From assembly GCA_050049355.1 (NCBI GenBank), contig JASFWK010000011.1:1-37221 (forward strand): a stretch of DNA of 37,221 nt, read 5' to 3'. Below, piece by piece: positions 9,489-16,237 of the stretch. The notes beneath the pieces are model-generated. The model was not told where the DNA came from, did not search any database, and saw only the letters and a list, made by a program, of their open reading frames with translations. Source of the DNA: JASFWK01 sp050049355. GTDB lineage: Bacteria > Chloroflexota > Anaerolineae > B4-G1 > DUEL01. How positions within the stretch are numbered: the first letter of the stretch is position 1; each line of letters begins with the position of its first letter. The position numbers were made by a program, and so were the translations under genes.

Positions 9489-9564
9489 CGTGGATATCTG
9501 CCCACTCCTGTTACTCCAATTCGCCACCAGGGCCCAACCAAACGAACTGCGGCGCGAACGTGAT

Positions 9565-9576
9565 CTGTGCTATAAT
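9565..9576 (+). promoter_or_regulatory. Extended -10 promoter for the epimerase/DNA glycosylase pair
   Basis: CTGTGCTATAAT holds a perfect -10 hexamer (9571-9576) with the TGn extension just before it. No good -35 hexamer is seen 16-18 bases upstream, as is common for extended -10 promoters. The epimerase start at 9609 is 33 bases downstream. The same 12 bases recur at 19391-19402. Confidence 0.7.
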
Positions 9577-9608
9577 AGGACGTGGCTGCTGTTTCTGGGG
9601 AGGCTGCT

Positions 9609-10544
9609 ATGCGTTTTCTAGTCACCGGCGGAGCGGGGTTCCTGGGTGCTGCTCTGGCCAACCGCCTGGCCGCCAAGGAGCATCAGGTTCGGGTCATAGA
9701 CGACCTGAGCGCTGGCGACTCCGCGCGGCTTGACGAGCGAGTCCTCTTCACGCGGGGGAGCGTGCTGGATAGGCCTAAGTTGTGGAGTCTTCTGCAGGAT
9801 GTGGACTGCGTCTACCATCTGGCGGCCCGCGTGCTGGTCTCCGAGTCCATTCTTTATCCCAGTGAGTACAACCAAGTGAACGTCGGTGGAACTGTCAGCG
9901 TGATGGAGGCCATGCGAGATGCTGGGGTCCAGCGCGTAGTTCTCACCTCATCTGGCGCGGTCTACGGGGAGCAAGCTCATCAGCCGGTGCGGGAGGATCA
10001 GGTCCCTAATCCCCAATCCCCCTACGCGGTGAGTAAACTCGCCGCTGAGTACTACGTTCGCACTATTGGGGCTCTGTGGGGTATTGAGACAGTGATCCTG
10101 CGCATTCTCAACACGTATGGGCCGGGGCAGAAAGTGCTTCCCTCCCACCCACCAGTGGTGCCGCGCTTTCTGCAGCAGGCCCTGGGGGGTGGATCGCTGG
10201 TCATCTTCGGTGGGGGGGCACAGACGCGCGACTTTGTGTATCTCGATGATGTAGTGGAGGCGATGGCGGCGGCTGCGACTGCCTCAGACGTTGATCGGCG
10301 CACCATCAACGTGGGCTCTGGAAAAGAGACCAGCATCAATGAGCTGGCGGCGCTTGTGGCGGAGGTGGTGGGGCGGGAGGTGGAGGTTCTCCACAGCCCT
10401 GCCGAGAGCGGCGGCGTCTCTCGCCTCTGTGCGGATATCACCCTCGCCCAGCGGCTGCTAGGTTACGAGCCCAGAGTCAGTCTATCGGAGGGGCTGCGCC
10501 TGACTATGAGGGATGATTCTCGGTTCGCGGCAGATGTCTCGTGA
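9609..10544 (+). CDS. NAD-dependent sugar-nucleotide epimerase/dehydratase (UDP-glucose 4-epimerase-like)
   Basis: The product (311 residues) is an extended short-chain dehydrogenase/reductase. The NAD site is VTGGAGFLG at residues 5-13. The catalytic triad region is LTSSGAVYGE followed by SPYAVSKLAAEYY (YxxxK). NTYGPGQ and RDFVYLDDV are the usual substrate-side motifs. It likely epimerises or dehydrates a UDP- or dTDP-sugar for surface glycan synthesis; the exact substrate cannot be read from sequence. ATG 9609 is preceded by GGGGAGG at proper distance and by the promoter at 9565-9576. The DNA glycosylase gene begins 13 bases after the stop (or overlaps the end of this gene if an earlier start is used). 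Confidence 0.88.
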   Translation: MRFLVTGGAGFLGAALANRLAAKEHQVRVIDDLSAGDSARLDERVLFTRGSVLDRPKLWSLLQDVDCVYHLAARVLVSESILYPSEYNQVNVGGTVSVMEAMRDAGVQRVVLTSSGAVYGEQAHQPVREDQVPNPQSPYAVSKLAAEYYVRTIGALWGIETVILRILNTYGPGQKVLPSHPPVVPRFLQQALGGGSLVIFGGGAQTRDFVYLDDVVEAMAAAATASDVDRRTINVGSGKETSINELAALVAEVVGREVEVLHSPAESGGVSRLCADITLAQRLLGYEPRVSLSEGLRLTMRDDSRFAADVS

Positions 10545-10557
10545 GTGCGGAGGACCC

Positions 10558-11145
10558 GTGGAACGGCTGCAGCGTGATTTCTTTGCCCGCGACACCCTGG
10601 ACGTAGCACGCGATCTCCTGGGACGGGCTCTGGTGCGGCTCGTTGAGGGGGAACGGTTGAGCGGTCGCATCGTTGAGGTGGAGGCCTACCTCGGTGAGGA
10701 GGATCAGGCGTCTCACGCGCGCTGCGGACGAACCGGCCGCAACGCGGCGATGTACGGCCCGCCGGGTCACGCCTATGTCTATCTTATCTATGGTGTGCAT
10801 CACTGCCTCAACGTGGTTACCAGGCGAGACGGCTTCCCAGCAGCGGTGCTCATCCGAGCGCTGGAGCCGCTACAGGGGATCGAGCGAATGCGAGACTCGC
10901 GCGGTGGCAGGGCGGACCAAGAACTGACCAATGGCCCGGCCAAGCTGTGCCAGGCCATGTCGATCGAGCGCCAGTTCGATGGGACGGACCTGTGTGCCCG
11001 CGATGCGCTTCTCTTCTTGGAGATGGGGCAGCCCGTGGGCGATGACGCAGTCGCCAGAGGACCACGGGTGGGGGTGCGGGGCGACAAGACTGCACGGACG
11101 ACTCCCTGGCGATTCTACTTGCGTGAATGTGCGTACGTCTCCTGA
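10558..11145 (+). CDS. 3-methyladenine DNA glycosylase, AAG/MPG type
   Basis: The enzyme removes alkylated and deaminated purines from DNA at the start of base-excision repair. The product (195 residues) fits the bacterial AAG size. Family landmarks are RDFFARDTLDVARDLLG at the N-terminus, IVEVEAYLGEEDQASHA with the catalytic Glu, GRNAAMYGPPGHAYVYLIYG, and ELTNGPAKLCQAM. I chose GTG at 10558, preceded by GGAGG four bases upstream, because family members normally begin just before the RDFFARDTL stretch. Earlier in-frame ATGs at 10513 and 10534 would overlap the epimerase gene. The pairing with a sugar epimerase looks like shared transcription rather than shared function. Confidence 0.92.
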   Translation: MERLQRDFFARDTLDVARDLLGRALVRLVEGERLSGRIVEVEAYLGEEDQASHARCGRTGRNAAMYGPPGHAYVYLIYGVHHCLNVVTRRDGFPAAVLIRALEPLQGIERMRDSRGGRADQELTNGPAKLCQAMSIERQFDGTDLCARDALLFLEMGQPVGDDAVARGPRVGVRGDKTARTTPWRFYLRECAYVS

Positions 11146-11165
11146 CGTCGCGATTCTGCTGGTGA

Positions 11166-11557
11166 CCCAGGCCAGGTTCAGAGCTCTTCTTCGAGCGTCT
11201 GCCGCCATATCTGCTCGCTTTCTGCCCTTGGTTGGAGGTACTGACTCCGATCCTGCGTGACCGAACCCTTACCTCTTATCCCGCCTCGGGGGTCGCCCTG
11301 CCGATCCTTGCCGGGAAGGAGGTATTGATTGGCGGATGGATCCACAAACCGTGCCGAACCCAGACATAGGTTTAGGGTGGCGTGTCCCGCCGCCCCGCCA
11401 GCCTCCTGTGTCGCTCCATAGTCTGGTTTGTGGAAGATCTGGACAGCACAAACGGCGCCCTTGCGAGACTCCGCTCTCTTCCGGTCAGCTTGCCCGCCTG
11501 CGGGATGGCGACTGCGTTCGGTTCGGCAGGGTCACGCTGGTCCTCTGGGAGGAGTGA
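11166..11557 (+). pseudogene. FHA-domain protein gene broken by several frameshifts
   Basis: A forkhead-associated (phosphothreonine-binding) domain can be followed only by changing frame three times. In order the pieces are: ERLPPYLLAF to LPILAGKEVLIGG (ending about 11336), DPQTVPNPDIGLG (about 11339-11377), VSRRPASLL to WFVEDLDSTNGALARL (about 11382-11470), and QLARLRDGDCVRFGRVTLVL ending at the stop at 11555-11557. The order of FHA landmarks (IGR-like, SRRHA-like, EDLxSTNG, LRDGDxVRFG) is intact. I infer a real ancestral gene of about 130-140 codons. No convincing start codon is seen. The shifts could be true decay or clustered assembly errors. Confidence 0.72.
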
Positions 11558-11649
11558 CGCTCTCTCCCTCATTTCGGCATCAGGCGTGCGCAACAGGTTC
11601 AATTAGAGAGAACTATCTCGAAGCCTTGTGTCTGCGGTCGCCTCGGACA

Positions 11650-11678
11650 TTGACTTTATTGCCCTCTCGTTATATACT
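11650..11678 (+). promoter_or_regulatory. Promoter of the proS attenuator leader
   Basis: TTGACT (11650-11655) is separated by exactly 17 bases from TATACT (11673-11678), a near-consensus sigma-70-type promoter. The expected transcription start is near 11685, about 19 bases before the leader-peptide ATG and about 170 bases before proS. Confidence 0.82.
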
Positions 11679-11703
11679 TCGGGCAGACGAGTGAGGTCGA
11701 GCG

Positions 11704-11766
11704 ATGTCTAGTATGTCTCTTCTCAGCCCGCCTAACCCTGATGAACCAGACCGTCGGTCTGGGTAG
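11704..11766 (+). CDS. Proline-rich leader peptide of the proS attenuator
   Basis: ATG at 11704 opens a 20-codon frame ending in TAG at 11764-11766. The peptide is MSSMSLLSPPNPDEPDRRSG. Four of codons 9-15 are proline (CCG, CCT, CCT, CCA at 11728-11733, 11737-11739 and 11746-11748). A ribosome binding site, GTGAGGT, lies at 11691-11697, seven bases ahead of the ATG. The frame sits between a strong promoter and an intrinsic terminator that precedes the prolyl-tRNA synthetase gene. By analogy with trp, his and pheM leaders, I infer that slow decoding of proline codons when charged tRNA-Pro is scarce senses the need for more synthetase. The peptide itself is probably not functional. Confidence 0.8.
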   Translation: MSSMSLLSPPNPDEPDRRSG

Positions 11767-11776
11767 GCTCGCTGGG
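11722..11776 (+). promoter_or_regulatory. proS attenuator: 1:2 (anti-antiterminator) hairpin
   Basis: The core is a perfect 7-bp stem, CCAGACC (11746-11752) with GGTCTGG (11756-11762), loop GTC. It extends outward with GCCTA (11730-11734) pairing TAGGC (11764-11768), and CTCAGC (11722-11727) pairing GCTGGG (11771-11776, one U-G pair). The 5' arm contains leader proline codons and the 3' arm contains the antiterminator strand. A ribosome stalled at the proline codons would open this structure. Confidence 0.65.
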
Positions 11777-11806
11777 TAGAGAGCAACCGGGGTTTTCCAG
11801 CCAGCC
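11766..11806 (+). promoter_or_regulatory. proS attenuator: 2:3 antiterminator pairing
   Basis: GGCTCGCTGG (11766-11775) pairs with CCAGCCAGCC (11797-11806) in nine Watson-Crick pairs with one C-C mismatch. The 3' strand overlaps the 5' arm of the terminator (11799-11809), so the two structures exclude each other. The 5' strand begins at the last base of the leader stop codon, where a terminating ribosome would cover it. Confidence 0.65.
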
Positions 11807-11835
11807 CTCCAGACGCTGAGGGCTGGCTTTTCGTT
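11799..11835 (+). terminator. proS attenuator: intrinsic terminator (3:4 hairpin)
   Basis: AGCCAGCCCTC (11799-11809) and GAGGGCTGGCT (11818-11828) form a perfect 11-bp GC-rich stem with an 8-base loop, followed by TTTTCGTT. It ends only nine bases before the proS ribosome binding site (GGAGG, 11844-11848). It therefore acts on proS rather than on an upstream gene. Confidence 0.85.
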
Positions 11836-11855
11836 AGAGCAGTGGAGGAGTGAAG

Positions 11856-13289
11856 ATGGCAGACAAGGTGACCCCACGCAGCGAGGACTATTCCCGCTGG
11901 TACACCGATGTGGTGCAGATGGCCGATTTGGCCGACTATGCGCCGGTGCGGGGCTGCATGGTCATAAAGCCATACGGTTATGCCCTTTGGGAGAATATCA
12001 AAGGAGGGCTTGATCGACGGTTCAAAGCCACCGGCCACGTCAATGCCTATTTCCCCCTCTTCATACCGATGGACTTTCTCCAGAAAGAGGCGGAACACGT
12101 CGAGGGGTTCTCGCCGGAGTTGGCGGTTGTCACGGTAGGCGGGGGCAAGGAACTGGAGGAACCCCTTGCCGTGCGGCCCACGTCGGAGACCATCATCGGC
12201 CATATGTACGCTAAGTGGATTCAGTCCTACCGCGACTTGCCGGTTCTCATCAATCAGTGGGCCAACGTGGTCCGCTGGGAGATGCGCACGCGACTCTTCC
12301 TGCGCACCACGGAGTTCCTCTGGCAGGAGGGTCATACAGCCCACGCCACCGTCGAGGAAGCGAGGGAGGAGACGATGCGCATCCTGGAGCTCTATGCGGA
12401 CTTCTCCGTCGAGGACGCCGCAATCCCGGTCATGAAGGGTCGCAAGAGCGAGAGCGAGAAGTTCGCCGGAGCGGTGACCAGTTACACGATCGAGGCCATG
12501 ATGGGGGATCGACGAGCACTTCAGGCTGGCACCTCCCATTTTCTGGGACAAAACTTCGCCCGCGCCTTTGACATCCAGTTTCTGGACGAGAACAACGAGC
12601 TCCAGTACGTCTGGACCACCAGTTGGGGCGTCAGCACCCGAATGGTGGGAGCGGTGGTGATGACGCACGGGGATGATCAGGGGTTGATCTTGCCTCCCAA
12701 ACTGGCTCCCATCCAAGTGGTGGTCGTTCCCATCTGGCGGGATGATGAGGAACGGGCTCGAGTGCTGGAGGCCATACATCGGGTGGAGGTCGCCGTGGGT
12801 CCGGAGGTCCGCCTGGAGGTGGATGACAGAGAGGGGTACTCTCCTGGGTGGAAGTTCAACGACTGGGAGATGCGCGGGGTGCCGTTGCGCATCGAGGTCG
12901 GCCCGAGGGATGTCGAAAAGGACCAGGTCGTGTTGGCCCGACGGGATCAGCCAGGCCGAAAGGGAAAGACTGCTGTGCCGATGGAGGGACTGGCGGAAGC
13001 CGTGGAGGAGATGCTGATGGCCATCCAAGCCGACCTTTACCAGCGAGCGCTGGATTTCAGAGAAGCCCATACCTACTACCCCGACGATCTCAAGTCCCTG
13101 CGCGAAGCGGTGGCTGATGGCTTCGCCTACGCCTGGTGGTGTGGAGACTCAGAGTGTGAGGCGGAGGTCAAGGAGGAAACCACTGCTACCATACGGTGCA
13201 TCCCGCTGGATCAGGGGACTGACAAGGGGCCTTGCATCATCTGCGGGCGCGAATCCGGCGAGCGGGCAGTCTTCGGCCGGGCCTACTGA
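11856..13289 (+). CDS. proS: Prolyl-tRNA synthetase, archaeal/eukaryal-type
   Basis: The enzyme charges tRNA-Pro with proline. The product (477 residues) is the short class II form found in archaea, eukaryotes and some bacteria, without the editing insertion of the E. coli type. Class II motif regions are GCMVIKPYGYALWENI (motif 1), RPTSETIIGHMYAKWI, RTTEFLWQEGHTAH (motif 2) and WTTSWGVSTRMVGAVVMTHGDD (motif 3 area). An anticodon-binding domain follows. The C-terminal zinc-type domain carries Cys residues (WWCGDSECEAEV, CIICGRESGE) and ends in Tyr, typical of this form. I chose ATG 11856, seven bases after GGAGG; GTG 11850 is too close to it. Expression is probably controlled by the proline attenuator just upstream. 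Confidence 0.96.
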   Translation: MADKVTPRSEDYSRWYTDVVQMADLADYAPVRGCMVIKPYGYALWENIKGGLDRRFKATGHVNAYFPLFIPMDFLQKEAEHVEGFSPELAVVTVGGGKELEEPLAVRPTSETIIGHMYAKWIQSYRDLPVLINQWANVVRWEMRTRLFLRTTEFLWQEGHTAHATVEEAREETMRILELYADFSVEDAAIPVMKGRKSESEKFAGAVTSYTIEAMMGDRRALQAGTSHFLGQNFARAFDIQFLDENNELQYVWTTSWGVSTRMVGAVVMTHGDDQGLILPPKLAPIQVVVVPIWRDDEERARVLEAIHRVEVAVGPEVRLEVDDREGYSPGWKFNDWEMRGVPLRIEVGPRDVEKDQVVLARRDQPGRKGKTAVPMEGLAEAVEEMLMAIQADLYQRALDFREAHTYYPDDLKSLREAVADGFAYAWWCGDSECEAEVKEETTATIRCIPLDQGTDKGPCIICGRESGERAVFGRAY

Positions 13290-13353
13290 AGGCGCGAGAG
13301 GATAGTCTGGCAGTTGAAGGGACCCTTCGTGCACCCAGAGAGAGAAGGTGGGT

Positions 13354-13382
13354 TTGCGTGAGATAGCGAAACATGGTAGAAT
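13354..13382 (+). promoter_or_regulatory. Promoter of rpsO
   Basis: TTGCGT (13354-13359) lies 17 bases before TAGAAT (13377-13382), with a TGn extension (TGG) just upstream of the -10 box. rpsO starts 58 bases after the -10 box. Confidence 0.75.
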
Positions 13383-13396
13383 TGTCATGGCAATCT

Positions 13397-13421
13397 CGGG
13401 TGGGCAAACAAGGTCCGCCCG
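13397..13421 (+). promoter_or_regulatory. Hairpin in the rpsO leader, possible S15 binding site
   Basis: CGGGTGG (13397-13403) pairs with CCGCCCG (13415-13421), seven pairs including one U-G, around an 11-base loop. It begins just after the expected transcription start and ends 12 bases before the ribosome binding site AAGGAG (about 13430-13435). S15 represses its own translation through leader RNA structure in several bacteria; that this hairpin does so here is inference. Confidence 0.45.
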
Positions 13422-13440
13422 TGTGTGGAAAGGAGTGTGA

Positions 13441-13710
13441 ATGCCGCTGAGCAAGGGTGAGAAACAGGCCATAATTCACGAGTACGGCCGTTCGGATGGC
13501 GACACAGGTTCGCCTGAGGTTCAGATCGCGATTCTGACAACGCGTATCAATCAGCTAACTGAACATCTTAAGGTTCACAAGGGCGACGAGCACTCTCGGC
13601 GTGGCCTGCTCAGGATGGTTGGCAAACGCCGCCGCCACCTGAATTACCTGAGCCGCGAGGACCCTGAGCGCTACAGGGAAATCATCCGACGGCTGGGATT
13701 GCGCAAGTAG
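13441..13710 (+). CDS. rpsO: 30S ribosomal protein S15
   Basis: The 89-residue product has the exact usual S15 length. Recognisable stretches are DGDTGSPEVQIAILTTRI, HKGDEHSRRGLLRMVGKRRR (16S rRNA contact helix) and the end YREIIRRLGLRK. S15 is a primary binder of the 16S rRNA central domain. GGAAAGGAG precedes the ATG at good distance. The order rpsO-pnp is the same as in E. coli and many other bacteria. Confidence 0.98.
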   Translation: MPLSKGEKQAIIHEYGRSDGDTGSPEVQIAILTTRINQLTEHLKVHKGDEHSRRGLLRMVGKRRRHLNYLSREDPERYREIIRRLGLRK

Positions 13711-13726
13711 ATCGAGTAGAGTAGAG

Positions 13727-13783
13727 GGGCAGGCGGAGCGGCGACGGGGATTCTGGAATCCTGATCGTCTCTTGGGCCTGCCC
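13727..13783 (+). promoter_or_regulatory. Structured rpsO-pnp spacer hairpin
   Basis: GGGCAGGC (13727-13734) pairs perfectly with GCCTGCCC (13776-13783), and an inner GGATT/AATCC stem (13748-13752 with 13757-13761) lies inside. No T-run follows, so it is not a simple terminator. In E. coli the same spacer holds an RNase III-cleaved stem that controls pnp; a like role here is inferred from position only. Confidence 0.5.
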
Positions 13784-13878
13784 TAGCGATAAGTCTTCCG
13801 GAGACCGGCACGGGGTTTGGAATTGGGAGATGTCCCGTAGGGGCCTTCCCTCTCTTAGGGGCCATGTCCCAGTTTCTG

Positions 13879-13908
13879 ACCTCCGCGCCGGGTTCCGGGC
13901 ACGGAGGT
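13879..13908 (+). promoter_or_regulatory. Hairpin that hides the pnp ribosome binding site
   Basis: ACCTCCG (13879-13885) pairs perfectly with CGGAGGT (13902-13908). An inner CCGG/CCGG stem lies within. The 3' arm contains GGAGG, the ribosome binding site of pnp five bases before its ATG at 13913. The structure should limit translation unless opened. Confidence 0.6.
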
Positions 13909-13912
13909 AGAA

Positions 13913-16060
13913 ATGAATAAACACAAATTCGCAGCTACGCAGGGTGGGCACACGATCACCCTGGAGACCGGCGGGCTAGCTCAGCAAGCTGGCGGCGCCG
14001 TGACGATCCGCTGTGGCGATACTATGCTATTGACCACAGCCACTATGTCCGCCCAGGCGCGGGAGGGGATAAACTTCCTCCCGCTGAGAGTGGACTTCGA
14101 GGAGCGGCTCTACGCGGCGGGCCGCATCCCTGGCTCATTCTTCCGCCGCGAGGGACGACCCCCTGAGCATGCCGTCCTCATCATGCGGCTGACCGATCGT
14201 CCTCTACGCCCCCTTTTCCCCAAGGATCTGCGTAACGACGTCCAGATCATCATCACACCGCTCGCCCAGGATGATCTATACCAGGCAGACACTCTCTCCA
14301 TCATCGCCGCTTCCGCTGCCCTCACTATCTCAGGTATCCCCTTCGGGGGACCGGTGGGAGCGGTGACAGTAGGCTACATTGACGGCGAGATTGTCGTCAA
14401 TCCCACCATCCCGGAGATGGAGAGCAGTCTTCTGGATCTGCAGCTGGCGGGGACAGCTGATGCTATCCTAATGGTGGAGGCAGGAGCGGCTGGGGTCGCA
14501 GAGCAGGTGATGTTGGAGGCGCTCCGCCGCGGCCATGAGGCTATCCAGGAGGTTGTCGCCGTACAGGAAGAGATGCGGGAGGCGGTGGGGAAGCCCAGGC
14601 GAGAGTATATCTCCGCCGTCGTATCTGAGGAGCTAGTCGCGCAGGTTCGAGAGCGCGTGGAGGATCGGATCGTACCCGCTCTGGGCGACGCACCCGATAA
14701 GGAGGCACGAAGCGCGGCGCTAGACGTCCTCAAAGCTGAGCTGGTGGAGGAGCTGGGAGAGGCGAACGAACCCGCCTCCATCAAGCAGGCCTTTGACGAG
14801 GTCCTGCAAGCGACCGTTCGACGTCGGATCCTGGATGAGGGGATCCGCGCTGACGGACGCGGCCCGACTGATATTCGACCCTTGTCCGCTGAGGTTGGCC
14901 TCCTTCCGCGCGTACACGGCTCTGGTCTGTTCACCCGTGGCGGGACCCAGGTGCTTTCAGTGGCTACGCTAGGGACCCCCAGCGACGAGCAGATGTTGGA
15001 TGATCTCTCGCCCGAGGAATCGAAGCGGTACATCCATCACTACAACTTCCCGCCATTTTCCACTGGCGAGACGTGGCCTCTGCGTGGCCCAAAGCGGCGG
15101 GAGATAGGTCACGGCGCGCTGGCGGAACGGGCGCTGCTGCCCGTCATCCCGTCTGAAGAGGAGTTTCCATACACCATCCGCGTCGTCAGCGAGGTTCTTT
15201 CCTCCAATGGTTCCACCTCAATGGCCTCTGTCTGCGGATCTACGCTGGCTTTGATGGACGGAGGTACGCCCATCAAGGATCCTGTGGCTGGCATCGCCAT
15301 GGGGTTGGTGGTAGAGAATGAGCAATACCGCATCCTCACTGACATTGTGGGGATGGAGGATCATCTGGGTGACATGGACTTCAAGGTAGCAGGGACGCGA
15401 AATGGGATCACCGCCCTGCAGATGGACCTGAAGGTCAAGGGCATCTCCGCGCAGGTCATGGCGGAGGCGCTAGAGCAGGCCCGGCAGGCACGGATGAGGA
15501 TCCTGGACGTTATGGAGGAGACTCTCCCCCAGCCCCGACCGGAACTTTCGCCCAACGCGCCGCGAATGCTGATTTTGGAGGTGGATCCCGACAAACTGGG
15601 GGCGGTCATCGGCACCGGTGGCAAGACGGTGCGCTCCATAGAGGAGGAGTGCGATGTCCAGGTGGACATTGAGGATGACGGCACTATCTATATTGCCTCG
15701 ACCGATGGCGCAGGCGCGCAGCGGGCTCAAGAGATCATCGAGAGGCTCACTGCGGAGCCAGAGGTGGGAGAGATCTACACCGGCCGAGTGGTTCGCATCA
15801 CCGACTTCGGGGCATTCGTAGAGCTGGTTCCCGGTACAGATGGCTTGGTTCACATCTCCCAACTCTCCGATCGACATGTTGAGGGTGTCCGAGATGTGGT
15901 GGACATCAACGACGAGATCATGGTGATGATCACGGATATTGACCGAGAGGGGAAGATCCGCCTCTCCCGCCAAGCGGTGCTCGAGGGCTGGACGCTGGAG
16001 GAGGCCCGCAGGCGGGATCGCCCTAACCGCAGTCGTCACGGCAACCGGCGTCGCCGGTAG
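13913..16060 (+). CDS. pnp: Polyribonucleotide nucleotidyltransferase (PNPase)
   Basis: PNPase degrades RNA 3' to 5' by phosphorolysis and can add tails. The 715-residue product has the standard order: first RNase PH domain (ITLETGGLAQQAGGAVTIRC; FFRREGRPPEHAVLIMRLTDRPLRPLF), all-alpha linker, second and active RNase PH domain (SSNGSTSMASVCGSTLALMD, DHLGDMDFKVAGTRNGITAL), KH domain with GAVIGTGGKTVRSI near residue 563, and S1 domain (YTGRVVRITDFGAFVELVPG) near residue 625. The tail is basic. The ribosome binding site sits in a hairpin and an intrinsic terminator follows the gene. Confidence 0.98.
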   Translation: MNKHKFAATQGGHTITLETGGLAQQAGGAVTIRCGDTMLLTTATMSAQAREGINFLPLRVDFEERLYAAGRIPGSFFRREGRPPEHAVLIMRLTDRPLRPLFPKDLRNDVQIIITPLAQDDLYQADTLSIIAASAALTISGIPFGGPVGAVTVGYIDGEIVVNPTIPEMESSLLDLQLAGTADAILMVEAGAAGVAEQVMLEALRRGHEAIQEVVAVQEEMREAVGKPRREYISAVVSEELVAQVRERVEDRIVPALGDAPDKEARSAALDVLKAELVEELGEANEPASIKQAFDEVLQATVRRRILDEGIRADGRGPTDIRPLSAEVGLLPRVHGSGLFTRGGTQVLSVATLGTPSDEQMLDDLSPEESKRYIHHYNFPPFSTGETWPLRGPKRREIGHGALAERALLPVIPSEEEFPYTIRVVSEVLSSNGSTSMASVCGSTLALMDGGTPIKDPVAGIAMGLVVENEQYRILTDIVGMEDHLGDMDFKVAGTRNGITALQMDLKVKGISAQVMAEALEQARQARMRILDVMEETLPQPRPELSPNAPRMLILEVDPDKLGAVIGTGGKTVRSIEEECDVQVDIEDDGTIYIASTDGAGAQRAQEIIERLTAEPEVGEIYTGRVVRITDFGAFVELVPGTDGLVHISQLSDRHVEGVRDVVDINDEIMVMITDIDREGKIRLSRQAVLEGWTLEEARRRDRPNRSRHGNRRRR

Positions 16061-16087
16061 GCTCACTGGGGATTGGAACTAGGGCTG

Positions 16088-16118
16088 AGCCCGGCCTGGT
16101 GTCCAGTGCCGGGCTTTT
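16088..16118 (+). terminator. Intrinsic terminator after pnp
   Basis: AGCCCGGC (16088-16095) pairs with GCCGGGCT (16108-16115). The stem continues inward as CTGG/CCAG around TGT, with one unpaired T. TTTCCTGTTCTT follows. This ends the rpsO-pnp transcript. Confidence 0.85.
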
Positions 16119-16237
16119 CCTGTTCTTGTCCTGGCTGCGGTCTACGTGCTGCGCCAAGATGTTCGGCCTGGTAGCTCACAGGCGCTCTGGGCAGAAGTGG
16201 AGGTGGAAGAGACCTTGTGCTTCGTGGAGGCGCCGGG

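Noticed and set aside
11685..11855. T-box riboswitch upstream of proS
   Set aside because: Bacterial synthetase genes are often T-box controlled, but the leader is too short for Stem I, and the conserved T-box sequence (TGGNACCGCG type) is absent. AACCGGGG at 11785-11792 is only a weak resemblance. The Pro-rich leader frame and alternative pairings fit ribosome-mediated attenuation better.
11670..13070. 466-codon minus-strand open frame over proS
   Set aside because: It is antisense to a full-length, motif-complete prolyl-tRNA synthetase and its translation shows no recognisable domain. It is a shadow of GC-rich codon use.
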